Shown in pieces: positions 44,554 to 53,012 of a stretch of 64,000 nucleotides of DNA. The DNA comes from Thermasporomyces sp036564245. Its GTDB lineage: Bacteria > Actinomycetota > Actinomycetes > Propionibacteriales > Actinopolymorphaceae. The position numbers and the translations under genes are program-made. The stretch spans positions 62,001-126,000 of the forward strand of contig DATCKU010000105.1 in the NCBI GenBank assembly GCA_036564245.1, in the 5' to 3' direction. How positions within the stretch are numbered: position 1 is the stretch's first letter; each line of letters begins with the position of its first letter. Below the pieces are notes generated by a model that did no database searches, was not told the origin of the DNA, and saw only the letters and a program-made list of their open reading frames with translations.

Positions 44554-46866
44554 ATGGAGATCTCCAGGAAACCGGCAGAGGAGCACGAGTTCGATCTCGT
44601 GGTTGTGGGTGGAGGGCTCGCCGGCCTTTGTGCCGCGGTCGCTGCGGCACGAGAAGGTCTACGCGTCGCGATTGTCCAGGACCGGCCTGTCTTTGGGGGC
44701 AACTCCTCCAGCGAGATCCGGGTCGTGCCGTACGGCGCTTCGCATGGCAGCGCGTGGGCGGGTGAGACCGGTCTGCCGCACGAGCTGATCCTCACCGACC
44801 GCGCGCACAACCATGAGCACTTCTTCGACCACGGAATGATGAACAGTCTCTACGACATGACCCTGGCAGAGGCGGTGCGTCGAGAGCCGACCCTCACCGA
44901 GTTTCGGAACGCTTCGGTGCGCGAGGTCGTCACGGAGGCCGACCGGATCGTCGCTGTGGCGGCAAGCCAGTTGGGAAGCGAGAAGGAGCTGGTGCTGCGC
45001 GCGCATCAGTTCGTCGACGCGACCGGTGACGGCACGGTCGGGTACCTCGCCGGTGCGGAGTATCGGTACGGCCGCGAGGCACGTTCGGAGTTCGGCGAGC
45101 CGCTCGCACCCATCGAGGCCGACGACTCCACACTCGGCAGCACGATCACGATGCGCGCCAAGCGCATTGATCAACCCGTGCCGTACGAGCCCCCGGCATG
45201 GATCGCCGAATACACCCGACCCGAGGACTTCGCCCACGACCGGCGTCTTTACCACATCAAGAAGGACACGTTCGGGGGCTACTGGTGGCTGGAGGTGAAC
45301 ACTCCGTTCCACCAGATCGAGGACAACCAAGCGATCCGCGACGAACTGCACCGGCACGTGCTGGGAGTGTGGAACTACATCAAGAACCACAGCCGCGACG
45401 CCGAGGAGGCTCGCCACTACGCGCTCGACTGGATCGGGCAGATCCCTGGCAAGCGGGAAAGTCGGCGGCTCGTCGGAGACGTCATCGTCACCGAGCACGA
45501 CCTGCACACCGACCGGGAGTGGCCGGACCGTGTGGCGTACGCAGGGTGGTGGATCGACCTGCACATCAAGGGAGGCATCAACAACCGCATCGAGCCGGGC
45601 GAACGGGAGAATATCGACGCCCGCTACTCCAACTACATACGCGTCGCGCCGTTCTCCCTTCCGCTGCGGGCCTATTACAGCCGTAACGTGGCGAACCTGT
45701 GGATGACCGGGCGCTCGCTGTCGGTCACCCATGTCGCACTGGGCCCGGTTCGCGTTCAGGTAAGCCTCGGTGCACAAGGTCAAGCGGTCGGCATAGCAGC
45801 CGCCTATGCCGTACGACACGGGTTGACACCGCGCCAGACCGCCGATCCGGACGGCCCGCACATAGCGCGAGTCCAGCAGATCATGCTCCGTAAGGACGTA
45901 CGGATCCTGGGCCTCCGCAACAACGATCCGACGGATCTCGCGCGCACGGCGGCGGTGTCCGCATCCTCGGCGGCTCCTTTGTCGATGGGAGAAACCGTCT
46001 CGGCGTGGTTGCCGCTGGACATCACTCGGGCTCAGGTCGTGCCTTTGACGGCGGATCGACTGGACGTCGTGAGCCTTCGGATGCGGACGTCGAAGGTGAC
46101 GCGGCTGGAGGTCGCGGTCGAGGAGCTGCACCGGATCTGGGATCGCGAGCACGGGAAGCGGTGCGGGTCGAGTACGGTCGACGTTCCCGCCGGCTTCGAC
46201 GGCTGGGTGGATGTGCCGCTTGCCGCGCGGGTCGAGCCGAATCGGCCCCATCGGATCCTGGTGGGCGCGGCCGAGGGCGCGGAGTGGGCCGTGTCGACGT
46301 CGATTCCCACCGGTACGGTCGCGCAGTACCTCACGGTGTCGCCGGGCGGACCGGAGCCAGCCAACGCCCACCTGCCGAGTTTCTCGTACGAGGAGATCGA
46401 CCTGCCGGCGTACGAGCTGTGGCGGCAGTACCGCAAGGGCGCACACCTCGTGCGGATTTCGCCGGTGTCCCGCCCGTACGAGGCGGCCGCGGTGACCAGC
46501 GGCTGTGCCTGGCCGGAAGACCTGCCGCATCTGTGGATCTCCGAGCCTGGGCTGCCCCAGTGGCTCGAGCTGCGGTGGTCAGAGCCGAAGGTCGTCCGCA
46601 ACGTCGTCGTGGCCTTCGATACGAACCTCGATCTGCGTACCGATCAGCGACCCGGATTCCACCGGACGCCGGAATGCGTACGGGACTGGCGCGTGCTGGC
46701 CGAGACCGCGGAGGGCTGGCGCGAGGTCTACGCGGAGACGGGGAACTACCTGCGTCACCGTGATGTCCAGATCCCGCTGACCGAGACGAGCGCGCTGCGG
46801 ATCGAGGTTCTCGCCACGAACGGCGCGGACGAGGCGCGGATCTACGAGGTCCGGGTGTATGAGTGA
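44554..46866 (+). CDS. FAD-dependent oxidoreductase with discoidin-like C-terminal domain
   Basis: A 770-residue protein. Residues 14-45 hold the dinucleotide fold with Gly19-x-Gly21-x-x-Gly24 in VVVGGGLAGLCAA. Then come PVFGGNSSSEIRV and FVDATGDGTVGYLAGAEY, typical of the FAD_oxidored family. From about residue 485 there are beta-rich domains; the last (about 640-770, WLELRWSEPKVVRNVVVAFD to ARIYEVRVYE) resembles an F5/8C jelly roll. No signal peptide is seen. It probably oxidises a sugar ring or side chain. Its stop overlaps the next gene by 8 bases. Confidence 0.8.
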   Translation: MEISRKPAEEHEFDLVVVGGGLAGLCAAVAAAREGLRVAIVQDRPVFGGNSSSEIRVVPYGASHGSAWAGETGLPHELILTDRAHNHEHFFDHGMMNSLYDMTLAEAVRREPTLTEFRNASVREVVTEADRIVAVAASQLGSEKELVLRAHQFVDATGDGTVGYLAGAEYRYGREARSEFGEPLAPIEADDSTLGSTITMRAKRIDQPVPYEPPAWIAEYTRPEDFAHDRRLYHIKKDTFGGYWWLEVNTPFHQIEDNQAIRDELHRHVLGVWNYIKNHSRDAEEARHYALDWIGQIPGKRESRRLVGDVIVTEHDLHTDREWPDRVAYAGWWIDLHIKGGINNRIEPGERENIDARYSNYIRVAPFSLPLRAYYSRNVANLWMTGRSLSVTHVALGPVRVQVSLGAQGQAVGIAAAYAVRHGLTPRQTADPDGPHIARVQQIMLRKDVRILGLRNNDPTDLARTAAVSASSAAPLSMGETVSAWLPLDITRAQVVPLTADRLDVVSLRMRTSKVTRLEVAVEELHRIWDREHGKRCGSSTVDVPAGFDGWVDVPLAARVEPNRPHRILVGAAEGAEWAVSTSIPTGTVAQYLTVSPGGPEPANAHLPSFSYEEIDLPAYELWRQYRKGAHLVRISPVSRPYEAAAVTSGCAWPEDLPHLWISEPGLPQWLELRWSEPKVVRNVVVAFDTNLDLRTDQRPGFHRTPECVRDWRVLAETAEGWREVYAETGNYLRHRDVQIPLTETSALRIEVLATNGADEARIYEVRVYE

Positions 46867-48502
46867 CAAGCCTGCCGTGTGGTTGCTGGTGGCGCAGGCG
46901 GATGATCCAGCCACACCGTACGTCCTGGCGACGCTGGGATGGTTGGCGGCTGACGTCGGTGCGCTGATCGAGGCCTATCAGGAGGCTCCGCGGGAAGGGC
47001 TGCTGTTCTCGAGCACGGGGTCCACCGTCCTCGGTGGTGACCACCTCGGGCTGTTCGCCATGCTGTGCGCACGATTCGAGGTCACGGCGTTCGTTCTCGG
47101 CAACCCTCAGCTCCTCGCGTCCTCGCTGTGGGCGTTCGACCTCCCCATCGCCGCCTCGGCCGACGAGCCGCAGGAGTTCTACGCGCGGGCATTCGACTTC
47201 GCTGAAAGACCGCTTCCAGACCTTCGCCTCACCGGCACCGCCCAGCTCGCCGCCTATCTGTATCCGGAGATCGTGCACCGGCGGGCCCTCGGATTCCCCG
47301 ATCGCGGCGAACGCATCGTGGCGGATTCGCCGGCCGATGTTGCGAAGCGCTGGCTGGACTCGGCAAGCGGAGTAGCCTTCGGTGACCCGTCGGCGATTCA
47401 GGCGTTGCTTCCCCGGCTGATCCGGGAGAACCGGGTGGCGCTGTTCGCTCCCGCACCGCCTGTGCCCGCGGCAAGCGTGCGTTTCTCTGCGTACACCGAG
47501 CGGGTCTCGCCGGACGCGGGCGCGGCCGCGGATCTGGCGCTGGCGACGGCCAACCGCGTGATGGTCGGACGTCAGACTGGTGACGGCGACCTTTTCGAAT
47601 GGTCACGCCGAGGGGTCTGCTTGCAGATCGCCGAGCCGGATCGACCCGCGTTCAGCGTGCTCGCATCGAAGCCGGTGCGATGGTCACGCGACGCCAGCGT
47701 TCCAGAGGAGTACTCCGACGCGGAGCTGCGTGCGTTCGCCGCAGAGGGACGGGTCCTTGCCGCCATGGTGTGGCATTCGGGAGAGATCGCACACAACGAG
47801 GCGATGCTCAACCTGCTCGACCTGGTGGGCTCGACCGGGCTCAAGGTCGGTATCGGCGTGCATGCCGAGCGCTATCTCACCTGTCCCCAGTGGGAGCTCA
47901 TCAGCGTGAGCCGGGAGCGTGGCGGACTACGTGGTCTCGTCGAGCCACTGCTGCACTCCGGCGGCCGCGGTGTGCTCGCAGAGTACGACTGCCCGCCCGA
48001 TGCACTGCATGAGCACTGCGTGGCAGCACTCGAGACGATCGCGTCGGTGGCAGGAGCCAAGCCGGACGGGTACTACGCCTTCTGCGACACCGACCTCACC
48101 ACGATGGCACCGGCACGAGCAGAGGTCTATGAGGCCATCCGGCGGGCAGGTCTTTCGTACGTCGTCTCATCGGCTCGACCCGGCCGCAACGCGATCCTCT
48201 ACCAGGCGGGGGACTTCTGCGTCGTCAACCAGTCGGCTCGGTCGGTGGCTGGCTCGTCCCCTTTCGTACGCGTCACGACCGTCGAGGAGCTGCGCGAGAA
48301 CACCTCCCCGACTCGGCCCGGGTGGGTGTTGGCGACTCTCGACGCTCCGGTCATCGCATTCGCGCCTTACATCTGGCGGCACGGCTCACGTTTCATGAAG
48401 CTCGTCGACTGGTTCACCGACGCGTCCGAGCGGCTCAACGTGCTTCCCCGCACGGTGGTGCGCTACGCACGCATCCTGCGCGAGGAGGGTTACCTTCCGT
48501 GA
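46859..48502 (+). CDS. Protein of unknown function coupled to the FAD oxidoreductase
   Basis: A 547-residue soluble protein I cannot assign to a family. There is no signal peptide or membrane helix. It has a central stretch AAMVWHSGEIAHNEAMLNLL, then LKVGIGVHAERYL, GYYAFCDTDLTTMAPARAEV and a C-terminal IAFAPYIWRHGSRFMKLVDW. The alternating strands and acidic/His positions suggest a barrel-like hydrolase, perhaps deacetylase-like, but this is a guess. Its ATG lies inside the end of the upstream gene, so the two are co-translated and likely work in one pathway. Confidence 0.75.
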   Translation: MSDKPAVWLLVAQADDPATPYVLATLGWLAADVGALIEAYQEAPREGLLFSSTGSTVLGGDHLGLFAMLCARFEVTAFVLGNPQLLASSLWAFDLPIAASADEPQEFYARAFDFAERPLPDLRLTGTAQLAAYLYPEIVHRRALGFPDRGERIVADSPADVAKRWLDSASGVAFGDPSAIQALLPRLIRENRVALFAPAPPVPAASVRFSAYTERVSPDAGAAADLALATANRVMVGRQTGDGDLFEWSRRGVCLQIAEPDRPAFSVLASKPVRWSRDASVPEEYSDAELRAFAAEGRVLAAMVWHSGEIAHNEAMLNLLDLVGSTGLKVGIGVHAERYLTCPQWELISVSRERGGLRGLVEPLLHSGGRGVLAEYDCPPDALHEHCVAALETIASVAGAKPDGYYAFCDTDLTTMAPARAEVYEAIRRAGLSYVVSSARPGRNAILYQAGDFCVVNQSARSVAGSSPFVRVTTVEELRENTSPTRPGWVLATLDAPVIAFAPYIWRHGSRFMKLVDWFTDASERLNVLPRTVVRYARILREEGYLP

Positions 48503-48520
48503 GCTACGCGGAGGCGATGT

Positions 48521-49285
48521 TCACGCCTCCGATTGCCGGCTCTGGCAGAGCTTCGCGATGCCGTCCAGCAGCCGGTCGAGCCCGAAGCGGAAATCAGGGT
48601 CCTCCGCGGGGTCCGACGGCGGAGGCGCGGTGCGCTCGAAGAGGCCGGATGTGAGCAGCGCGTTCATCTGCGGAAAGCGGTCCCGGTCGATCAGCTTGCC
48701 CAGCGCGCGGCCGTAGGCGCGTTCGTCCCGGACGCGGTCAACCTTCCTCGCCTGACGCCCCGCTGCAAGATCGATGGCCTGTCGGCTCGAGTGGAGTACG
48801 TACCCGGCCAGCAGGTTGATGGTGTTGAGCTTCTCGCCCCACTCGAGCCCGGTCGGTTCGAGGACCTGCAGTGCGGCCTCCATCCAGGCGACCTGATGCG
48901 GGCCGAGCGGGGGACCGTGGATCGGCAGCTCGGCTAGCCATGGGTGGGCGTCGTACATGCGGCGCAGTGCCTGTGCCCAGACGGTCAACCCGTCCCGCCA
49001 GTCCTGCTCGGGGTCCGGTTTCGGTGGCAGGCCGCTCGCCAGGTCTTGCATCAGCTCCAGCAGGTGTTCTTTCGAGCCGACGTGCGTGTAGAGCGCCATG
49101 GCCGTGACGCCGAGGCGGTTGGCGACCTTCGTCATCGACACCCCGGCGACGCCGTCGCGGTCGGCGAGGTCGACGGCAGTACGCACGATCAGCTCGACGT
49201 CGAGCTCGGCGGGTCGCCCGGTCCGCGAACGGGTGGTGAGGCGCCACAGCCGCTTCAGCTCGATGGGAACGTCATCGGCTGCCAC
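48521..49285 (-). CDS. TetR family regulator
   Basis: A 254-residue repressor. The HTH is MTKVANRLGVTAMALYTHVG (about residues 52-71), followed by a long TetR_C_1-type ligand domain. GTG 49285 is chosen because AGAGAGG lies just upstream; GTG 49315 would add ten residues. Its promoter region holds one of two inverted 20-bp sites shared with the divergent membrane-protein gene. It converges on the unknown 547-residue protein gene. Confidence 0.88.
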   Translation of the reverse strand: MAADDVPIELKRLWRLTTRSRTGRPAELDVELIVRTAVDLADRDGVAGVSMTKVANRLGVTAMALYTHVGSKEHLLELMQDLASGLPPKPDPEQDWRDGLTVWAQALRRMYDAHPWLAELPIHGPPLGPHQVAWMEAALQVLEPTGLEWGEKLNTINLLAGYVLHSSRQAIDLAAGRQARKVDRVRDERAYGRALGKLIDRDRFPQMNALLTSGLFERTAPPPSDPAEDPDFRFGLDRLLDGIAKLCQSRQSEA

Positions 49286-49315
49286 CTGGACCTCTCTCGA
49301 CCTCGCGGACGTCAC

Positions 49316-49335
49316 CCTAACTATATGCCATAAAG
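49316..49335. promoter_or_regulatory. TetR operator candidate, left site
   Basis: CCTAACTATATGCCATAAAG, centred on the near-palindrome TATGCCATA, precedes the minus-strand TetR gene. Its reverse complement matches the right site at 18 of 20 bases. Confidence 0.65.
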
Positions 49336-49384
49336 CGAGAGCGGTTGACTTTTCGCGACCTTTTCTGCACCATGGAGGCAGTTT

Positions 49385-49404
49385 CTATATGGCATAAAGT
49401 TAGG
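49385..49404. promoter_or_regulatory. TetR operator candidate, right site
   Basis: CTATATGGCATAAAGTTAGG is the inverted partner of the left site, 69 bp away. It overlaps the ribosome-binding region of the plus-strand membrane-protein gene, so binding would repress both divergent genes. Confidence 0.65.
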
Positions 49405-49413
49405 ATGTCATCC

Positions 49414-50115
49414 ATGCAGATCACCACCATTCGTCGACTCACCGGCGCCGCGGGACTGGCCGCAGCGCTCCTGCACTTCGTCGAGCTGGCGCTGTTCTTC
49501 TCTCATGCCGGGCCACCGCCGGACTCCACGGTCTTCGCCACCACGCTGGTCGCGATCACCGGTGGCACCCTGCTGGTGGTTTTCATGACCGGGCTTCGTC
49601 ACCTCGTCAAAGCCGCGGATCCGACGTACGAGTTCGTCGGCACCCTGGGGTCGATCGCCGGCTTGATGTGGGTGCTGCTCGCAAGCTACGTCTTCCTCGC
49701 CCTCGGTGCGGGTGAGGCGATTGCGTCCCCCGAGCCGATCGACCAGACCGTCGATGTCCCCGGCACCTACCTGCTCGGCGGCTCGATCGGCCGCATCATC
49801 GAGGCCCTCTGGATGGGGGCGTTCGGCTACGCGATCGTGCGCACCCAGGTGCTGCCACGCTGGATCGGCTGGTGCAGTTGCGTGATGGTGCCGATCAACC
49901 TGGCGTTCGTGCCGTCGATCTACTTCGGCAACGACCCAGCGTTCTTCTACGCGGCGAACGGTTGGGGCACGGCAGCGCTGATGGGGTTCCTGACCATCGT
50001 CTGGATCCTCATCGCGAGCATCGCGATGCTGGCGACCAGAACCCACACGGTGTCGCTGGGGTCGCGATCAGCTGCGCCCAGCACGCCATCGCCGGCCGCA
50101 TCGGTCTCGGCGTGA
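49414..50115 (+). CDS. Multi-pass membrane protein, DUF4386-like
   Basis: A 233-residue protein with about six hydrophobic helices. The GGSIGRIIEALWMGAFGYAI, LPRWIGWCSCVMVPINLAFV and GWGTAALMGFLTIVWIL pattern resembles DUF4386-type membrane proteins, whose function is unknown. AGGA at 49402-49405 supports ATG 49414; ATG 49405 is also in frame. It is probably the target of the divergent TetR regulator. Confidence 0.7.
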   Translation: MQITTIRRLTGAAGLAAALLHFVELALFFSHAGPPPDSTVFATTLVAITGGTLLVVFMTGLRHLVKAADPTYEFVGTLGSIAGLMWVLLASYVFLALGAGEAIASPEPIDQTVDVPGTYLLGGSIGRIIEALWMGAFGYAIVRTQVLPRWIGWCSCVMVPINLAFVPSIYFGNDPAFFYAANGWGTAALMGFLTIVWILIASIAMLATRTHTVSLGSRSAAPSTPSPAASVSA

Positions 50116-50164
50116 TCACTGTCACCACTGTCGCCGGTCTCGATCGTCGAATCACGGAGTTGTC

Positions 50165-51760
50165 ATGAACTCACTGGTCCGTCGGCTGCTCATCATGATC
50201 AGTATCGGCTGTCTCGCCGGCGTGGTGGTGATCCCCGGAGTCGCGGAGGCGCATCGTCATGGGCCGTTGGTGCGCCTCGACTCCGGCTGGATCCGCGGTT
50301 CGGACGACGGCACGGTACGGGAGTTCCTGGGCATCCGGTTCGCCCGGCCGCCGACCGGTGACCGGCGGTGGCGACCGCCGGCCCCGGTCCGACCGTGGCA
50401 CGGGATCGCGGACGCGACGAAGCCGGGGGAGCAGTGCGTTCAACTGCAGGCCGGAAGACAGGTCGGCTCGGAGGACTGCCTGTTCCTGAACGTCACCGCC
50501 CCGTCGAAACGGCCCAAGGGCAAGCGTCTGCCGGTGATGGTCTGGTTGCACGGCGGCGGATACACGACCGGCACCGGGAGCGCCTACGACGCACGGCGGT
50601 TGGTCGAGCAAGGTGATGTGATCGTCGTGACGCCGAACTATCGGCTCGGGGTGTTCGGCTACCTCGGGCTGCCCGGACTGCGCGGCTCAGGCACGTTCGG
50701 TCTCGCGGATCAGCTCGCGGCGCTGCGCTGGACCAAGCGCAACGCCGCGGCGTTCGGCGGCGACCCGCACAACGTGACGTTGTTCGGAGAGTCCGCCGGT
50801 GGGATGAGCGCCTGTGCGTTGCTCACTTCCCCGGCCGCGCGGGGTCTGTTCGCCAAGGTGATCATCCAGTCCGGGTCCTGCATGATCGAATGGGTGAGCG
50901 GTACGTACGTGCCGATCCCCGGCATGCCGACCTTCACGCCGTACACCTCCCTGGCGGCGAACCAGGAGACCGGCAAGTCTGCCGCCCAGCAGCTCGGCTG
51001 CCCCGAGGGCGAGGAGCTGGACTGTCTGCGTGACAAACCAGTCGCGGAACTCATGCAGGTCAACGACAGCTTCGCCAGCAACCTCGCCTACGGCACGCCA
51101 CTGCTGCCGCTCGAACCGGCCAAGGCGTTGCGCAAGGGTCAGTTCCTACGGGTCCCAGTGTTGTCCGGCGGCACCAAGGACGAGGGCAACGGCTTCATCG
51201 CCGGTGCCGCCGAAGCAGGATTCCCCGTGACCGAAGAGCTGTACCCCGAGTTGGTCAAGGGCGCCTTCGGCGACGCTGCGGACAAGGTGCTGGCCGAGTA
51301 CCCGCTCACCGACTACCGGTCCCCGGCGCTCGCCTGGGCGACCATCGCCAGCGACCGGGCCTGGAGCTGCCCGACGCTGGACGGCAACCAGGCGATGGCC
51401 GAGCACACCCGTGTCTACGCGTACGAGTTCGCCGATCAGAAGGCGCCGAACATCGGCAACGTGCCGGACGACTTCCCGCCCGGCGCCCAGCACGGCAGCG
51501 AACTGCCGTACCTCTTCGATCTCGGCGGCGAACCCTGGCCCACGCTCACCGACGACCAATGGCAACTGGCCGACCAGATGATCGGCTACTGGACCTCGTT
51601 CGCGCACTCCGGTCGACCACACGCTGCAGGTGCTCCGACCTGGCGGCCGATGCGGTCCGGCGACACGAGAGCGCTGAGCCTCGTGCCGGCGAGCCAGGGC
51701 GGCATCGAACCGGTGGACGTCGGCGCTGAGCACCGTTGCGACTTCTGGAACGAGCTGTGA
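50165..51760 (+). CDS. Secreted type-B carboxylesterase
   Basis: A 531-residue esterase/lipase of the acetylcholinesterase-like family. A signal peptide covers residues 1-29 (ending VAEA). EDCLFLNV and the oxyanion HGGGY are followed by the nucleophile Ser210 in GESAGG, the acid probably in GTKDEGNG and the His in QHGSELPYLF. It hydrolyses carboxylic esters outside the cell; the substrate is unknown. The ATG at 50165 is 49 bp after the membrane-protein stop. Confidence 0.92.
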   Translation: MNSLVRRLLIMISIGCLAGVVVIPGVAEAHRHGPLVRLDSGWIRGSDDGTVREFLGIRFARPPTGDRRWRPPAPVRPWHGIADATKPGEQCVQLQAGRQVGSEDCLFLNVTAPSKRPKGKRLPVMVWLHGGGYTTGTGSAYDARRLVEQGDVIVVTPNYRLGVFGYLGLPGLRGSGTFGLADQLAALRWTKRNAAAFGGDPHNVTLFGESAGGMSACALLTSPAARGLFAKVIIQSGSCMIEWVSGTYVPIPGMPTFTPYTSLAANQETGKSAAQQLGCPEGEELDCLRDKPVAELMQVNDSFASNLAYGTPLLPLEPAKALRKGQFLRVPVLSGGTKDEGNGFIAGAAEAGFPVTEELYPELVKGAFGDAADKVLAEYPLTDYRSPALAWATIASDRAWSCPTLDGNQAMAEHTRVYAYEFADQKAPNIGNVPDDFPPGAQHGSELPYLFDLGGEPWPTLTDDQWQLADQMIGYWTSFAHSGRPHAAGAPTWRPMRSGDTRALSLVPASQGGIEPVDVGAEHRCDFWNEL

Positions 51761-51962
51761 GCACGCTCGCAGAACCACGACCCGCACGGTGACGACGAGC
51801 GGCAGGCTCGGTCCGAGCCACTAGCCGATGACGAACTCGACGCGTTCTGCTGGCTGCTCACGGAAGACCATCAGGGTTGCTGAGCGTCTGTCGCCGTGCG
51901 GCAGTGAGCTCGAGGAGGTGTCCTGACAGACTGACGTCACGCTGGCCCGGAAGGAGGGTGCC

Positions 51963-53012
51963 GTGACCAGGCTGTCGCGCCGAGCCATCGCCCTGATGGC
52001 TGGGGTGGTGGGCATCGCCCTTGTCGTCACCGTGATCGCGACAGTCGTGCTCGCCAGCCGTTCCGGCGAGGTCGCCGTCATCGACGGCCACCCGGTGACC
52101 CGTGACGAGCTGCTCTTCCACATGCGCCGGTTGGCGCCGATCGTGCAGAACGAGCTGCAGAACGAGCGCGGTCTGCAAGGCCCGATCGACTGGGACGCAC
52201 CTGTCGGTGGCACGACCGCACTCGAGCGGCTCGCCGCGCGTGCGCTCGACGAGATTCGGCGCGACAAGACCATGCTGATCGTGGCCGACGAGAACGGCCT
52301 CAGCGTCCCGATCGAGTACGACGACCTGCTGGTCGAGCTGGACAAGGAGAACGAACGGCGCGCCGAGGCCGCGGCGAAGGGTGAAACCGTCTACGGCGTC
52401 GTGGAGTTCTCGCTCGAGGAGTACTACTCACATCGGCTCACGCAGATCGCGACGGCGCTGAAGCGTCGACTGAGTGCTGACCCCGGCGATCCGCTCTGGG
52501 TGAGTGAGGCAGAAGTCCGGTGGGCGTTCGACGCCAACCGAGACGCGTGGAGCGCCAACGCGACCACGTACCGATACTCGAAGTTGGTCATCGAAGTGCC
52601 GAGCAGCGCATCGTCGTCGTACGTCGCCGGCTTGCAACGACGTGTTGACGCAACTGGACGTCTCGCCGATGTCGCCGCCACGGAGCCCGATGCGGTGCTC
52701 ACCACCGATACGTACGACGGCGGATCGGTCGGGCAGAGTCCGCGGGACCAGGAGCTCAGGGCGGTGCTCTCGACGCTCGAGCCAGGAGAGATTTCAGATC
52801 CCGTTGTCGGTTCTGGCCACGTCACGTTCTACGAGCTCCACGCCAAGACCGTTGACGAGGACGAGGCCTTCGCCGAGTATTCCTACCGGATCCGCCAATC
52901 GCTCATCGACCGGAAGTTTCGCAAGTACCTCCAGCGCCGGATGGGAGAACTCGAGGTGCAGGTCGACACCGCGGCGGTGGGTGCCATCGATGCAGAGGAC
53001 GTGCAGCAATGA
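51963..53012 (+). CDS. Membrane-anchored SurA/parvulin-like foldase
   Basis: A 349-residue protein with one N-terminal membrane helix (residues 8-32). The extracytoplasmic part begins VAVIDGHPVTRDELLFHM, the usual SurA/PrsA N-domain start. A helical region and a parvulin-like segment (YRYSKLVIEV to DPVVGSGHVTFYELHAKTVD) follow. The parvulin core is short and some catalytic residues are unclear, so it may be only a chaperone. GTG 51963 follows GGAAGGAGG. Its stop overlaps the next start, suggesting the secreted beta-helix protein is its client. Confidence 0.75.
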   Translation: MTRLSRRAIALMAGVVGIALVVTVIATVVLASRSGEVAVIDGHPVTRDELLFHMRRLAPIVQNELQNERGLQGPIDWDAPVGGTTALERLAARALDEIRRDKTMLIVADENGLSVPIEYDDLLVELDKENERRAEAAAKGETVYGVVEFSLEEYYSHRLTQIATALKRRLSADPGDPLWVSEAEVRWAFDANRDAWSANATTYRYSKLVIEVPSSASSSYVAGLQRRVDATGRLADVAATEPDAVLTTDTYDGGSVGQSPRDQELRAVLSTLEPGEISDPVVGSGHVTFYELHAKTVDEDEAFAEYSYRIRQSLIDRKFRKYLQRRMGELEVQVDTAAVGAIDAEDVQQ

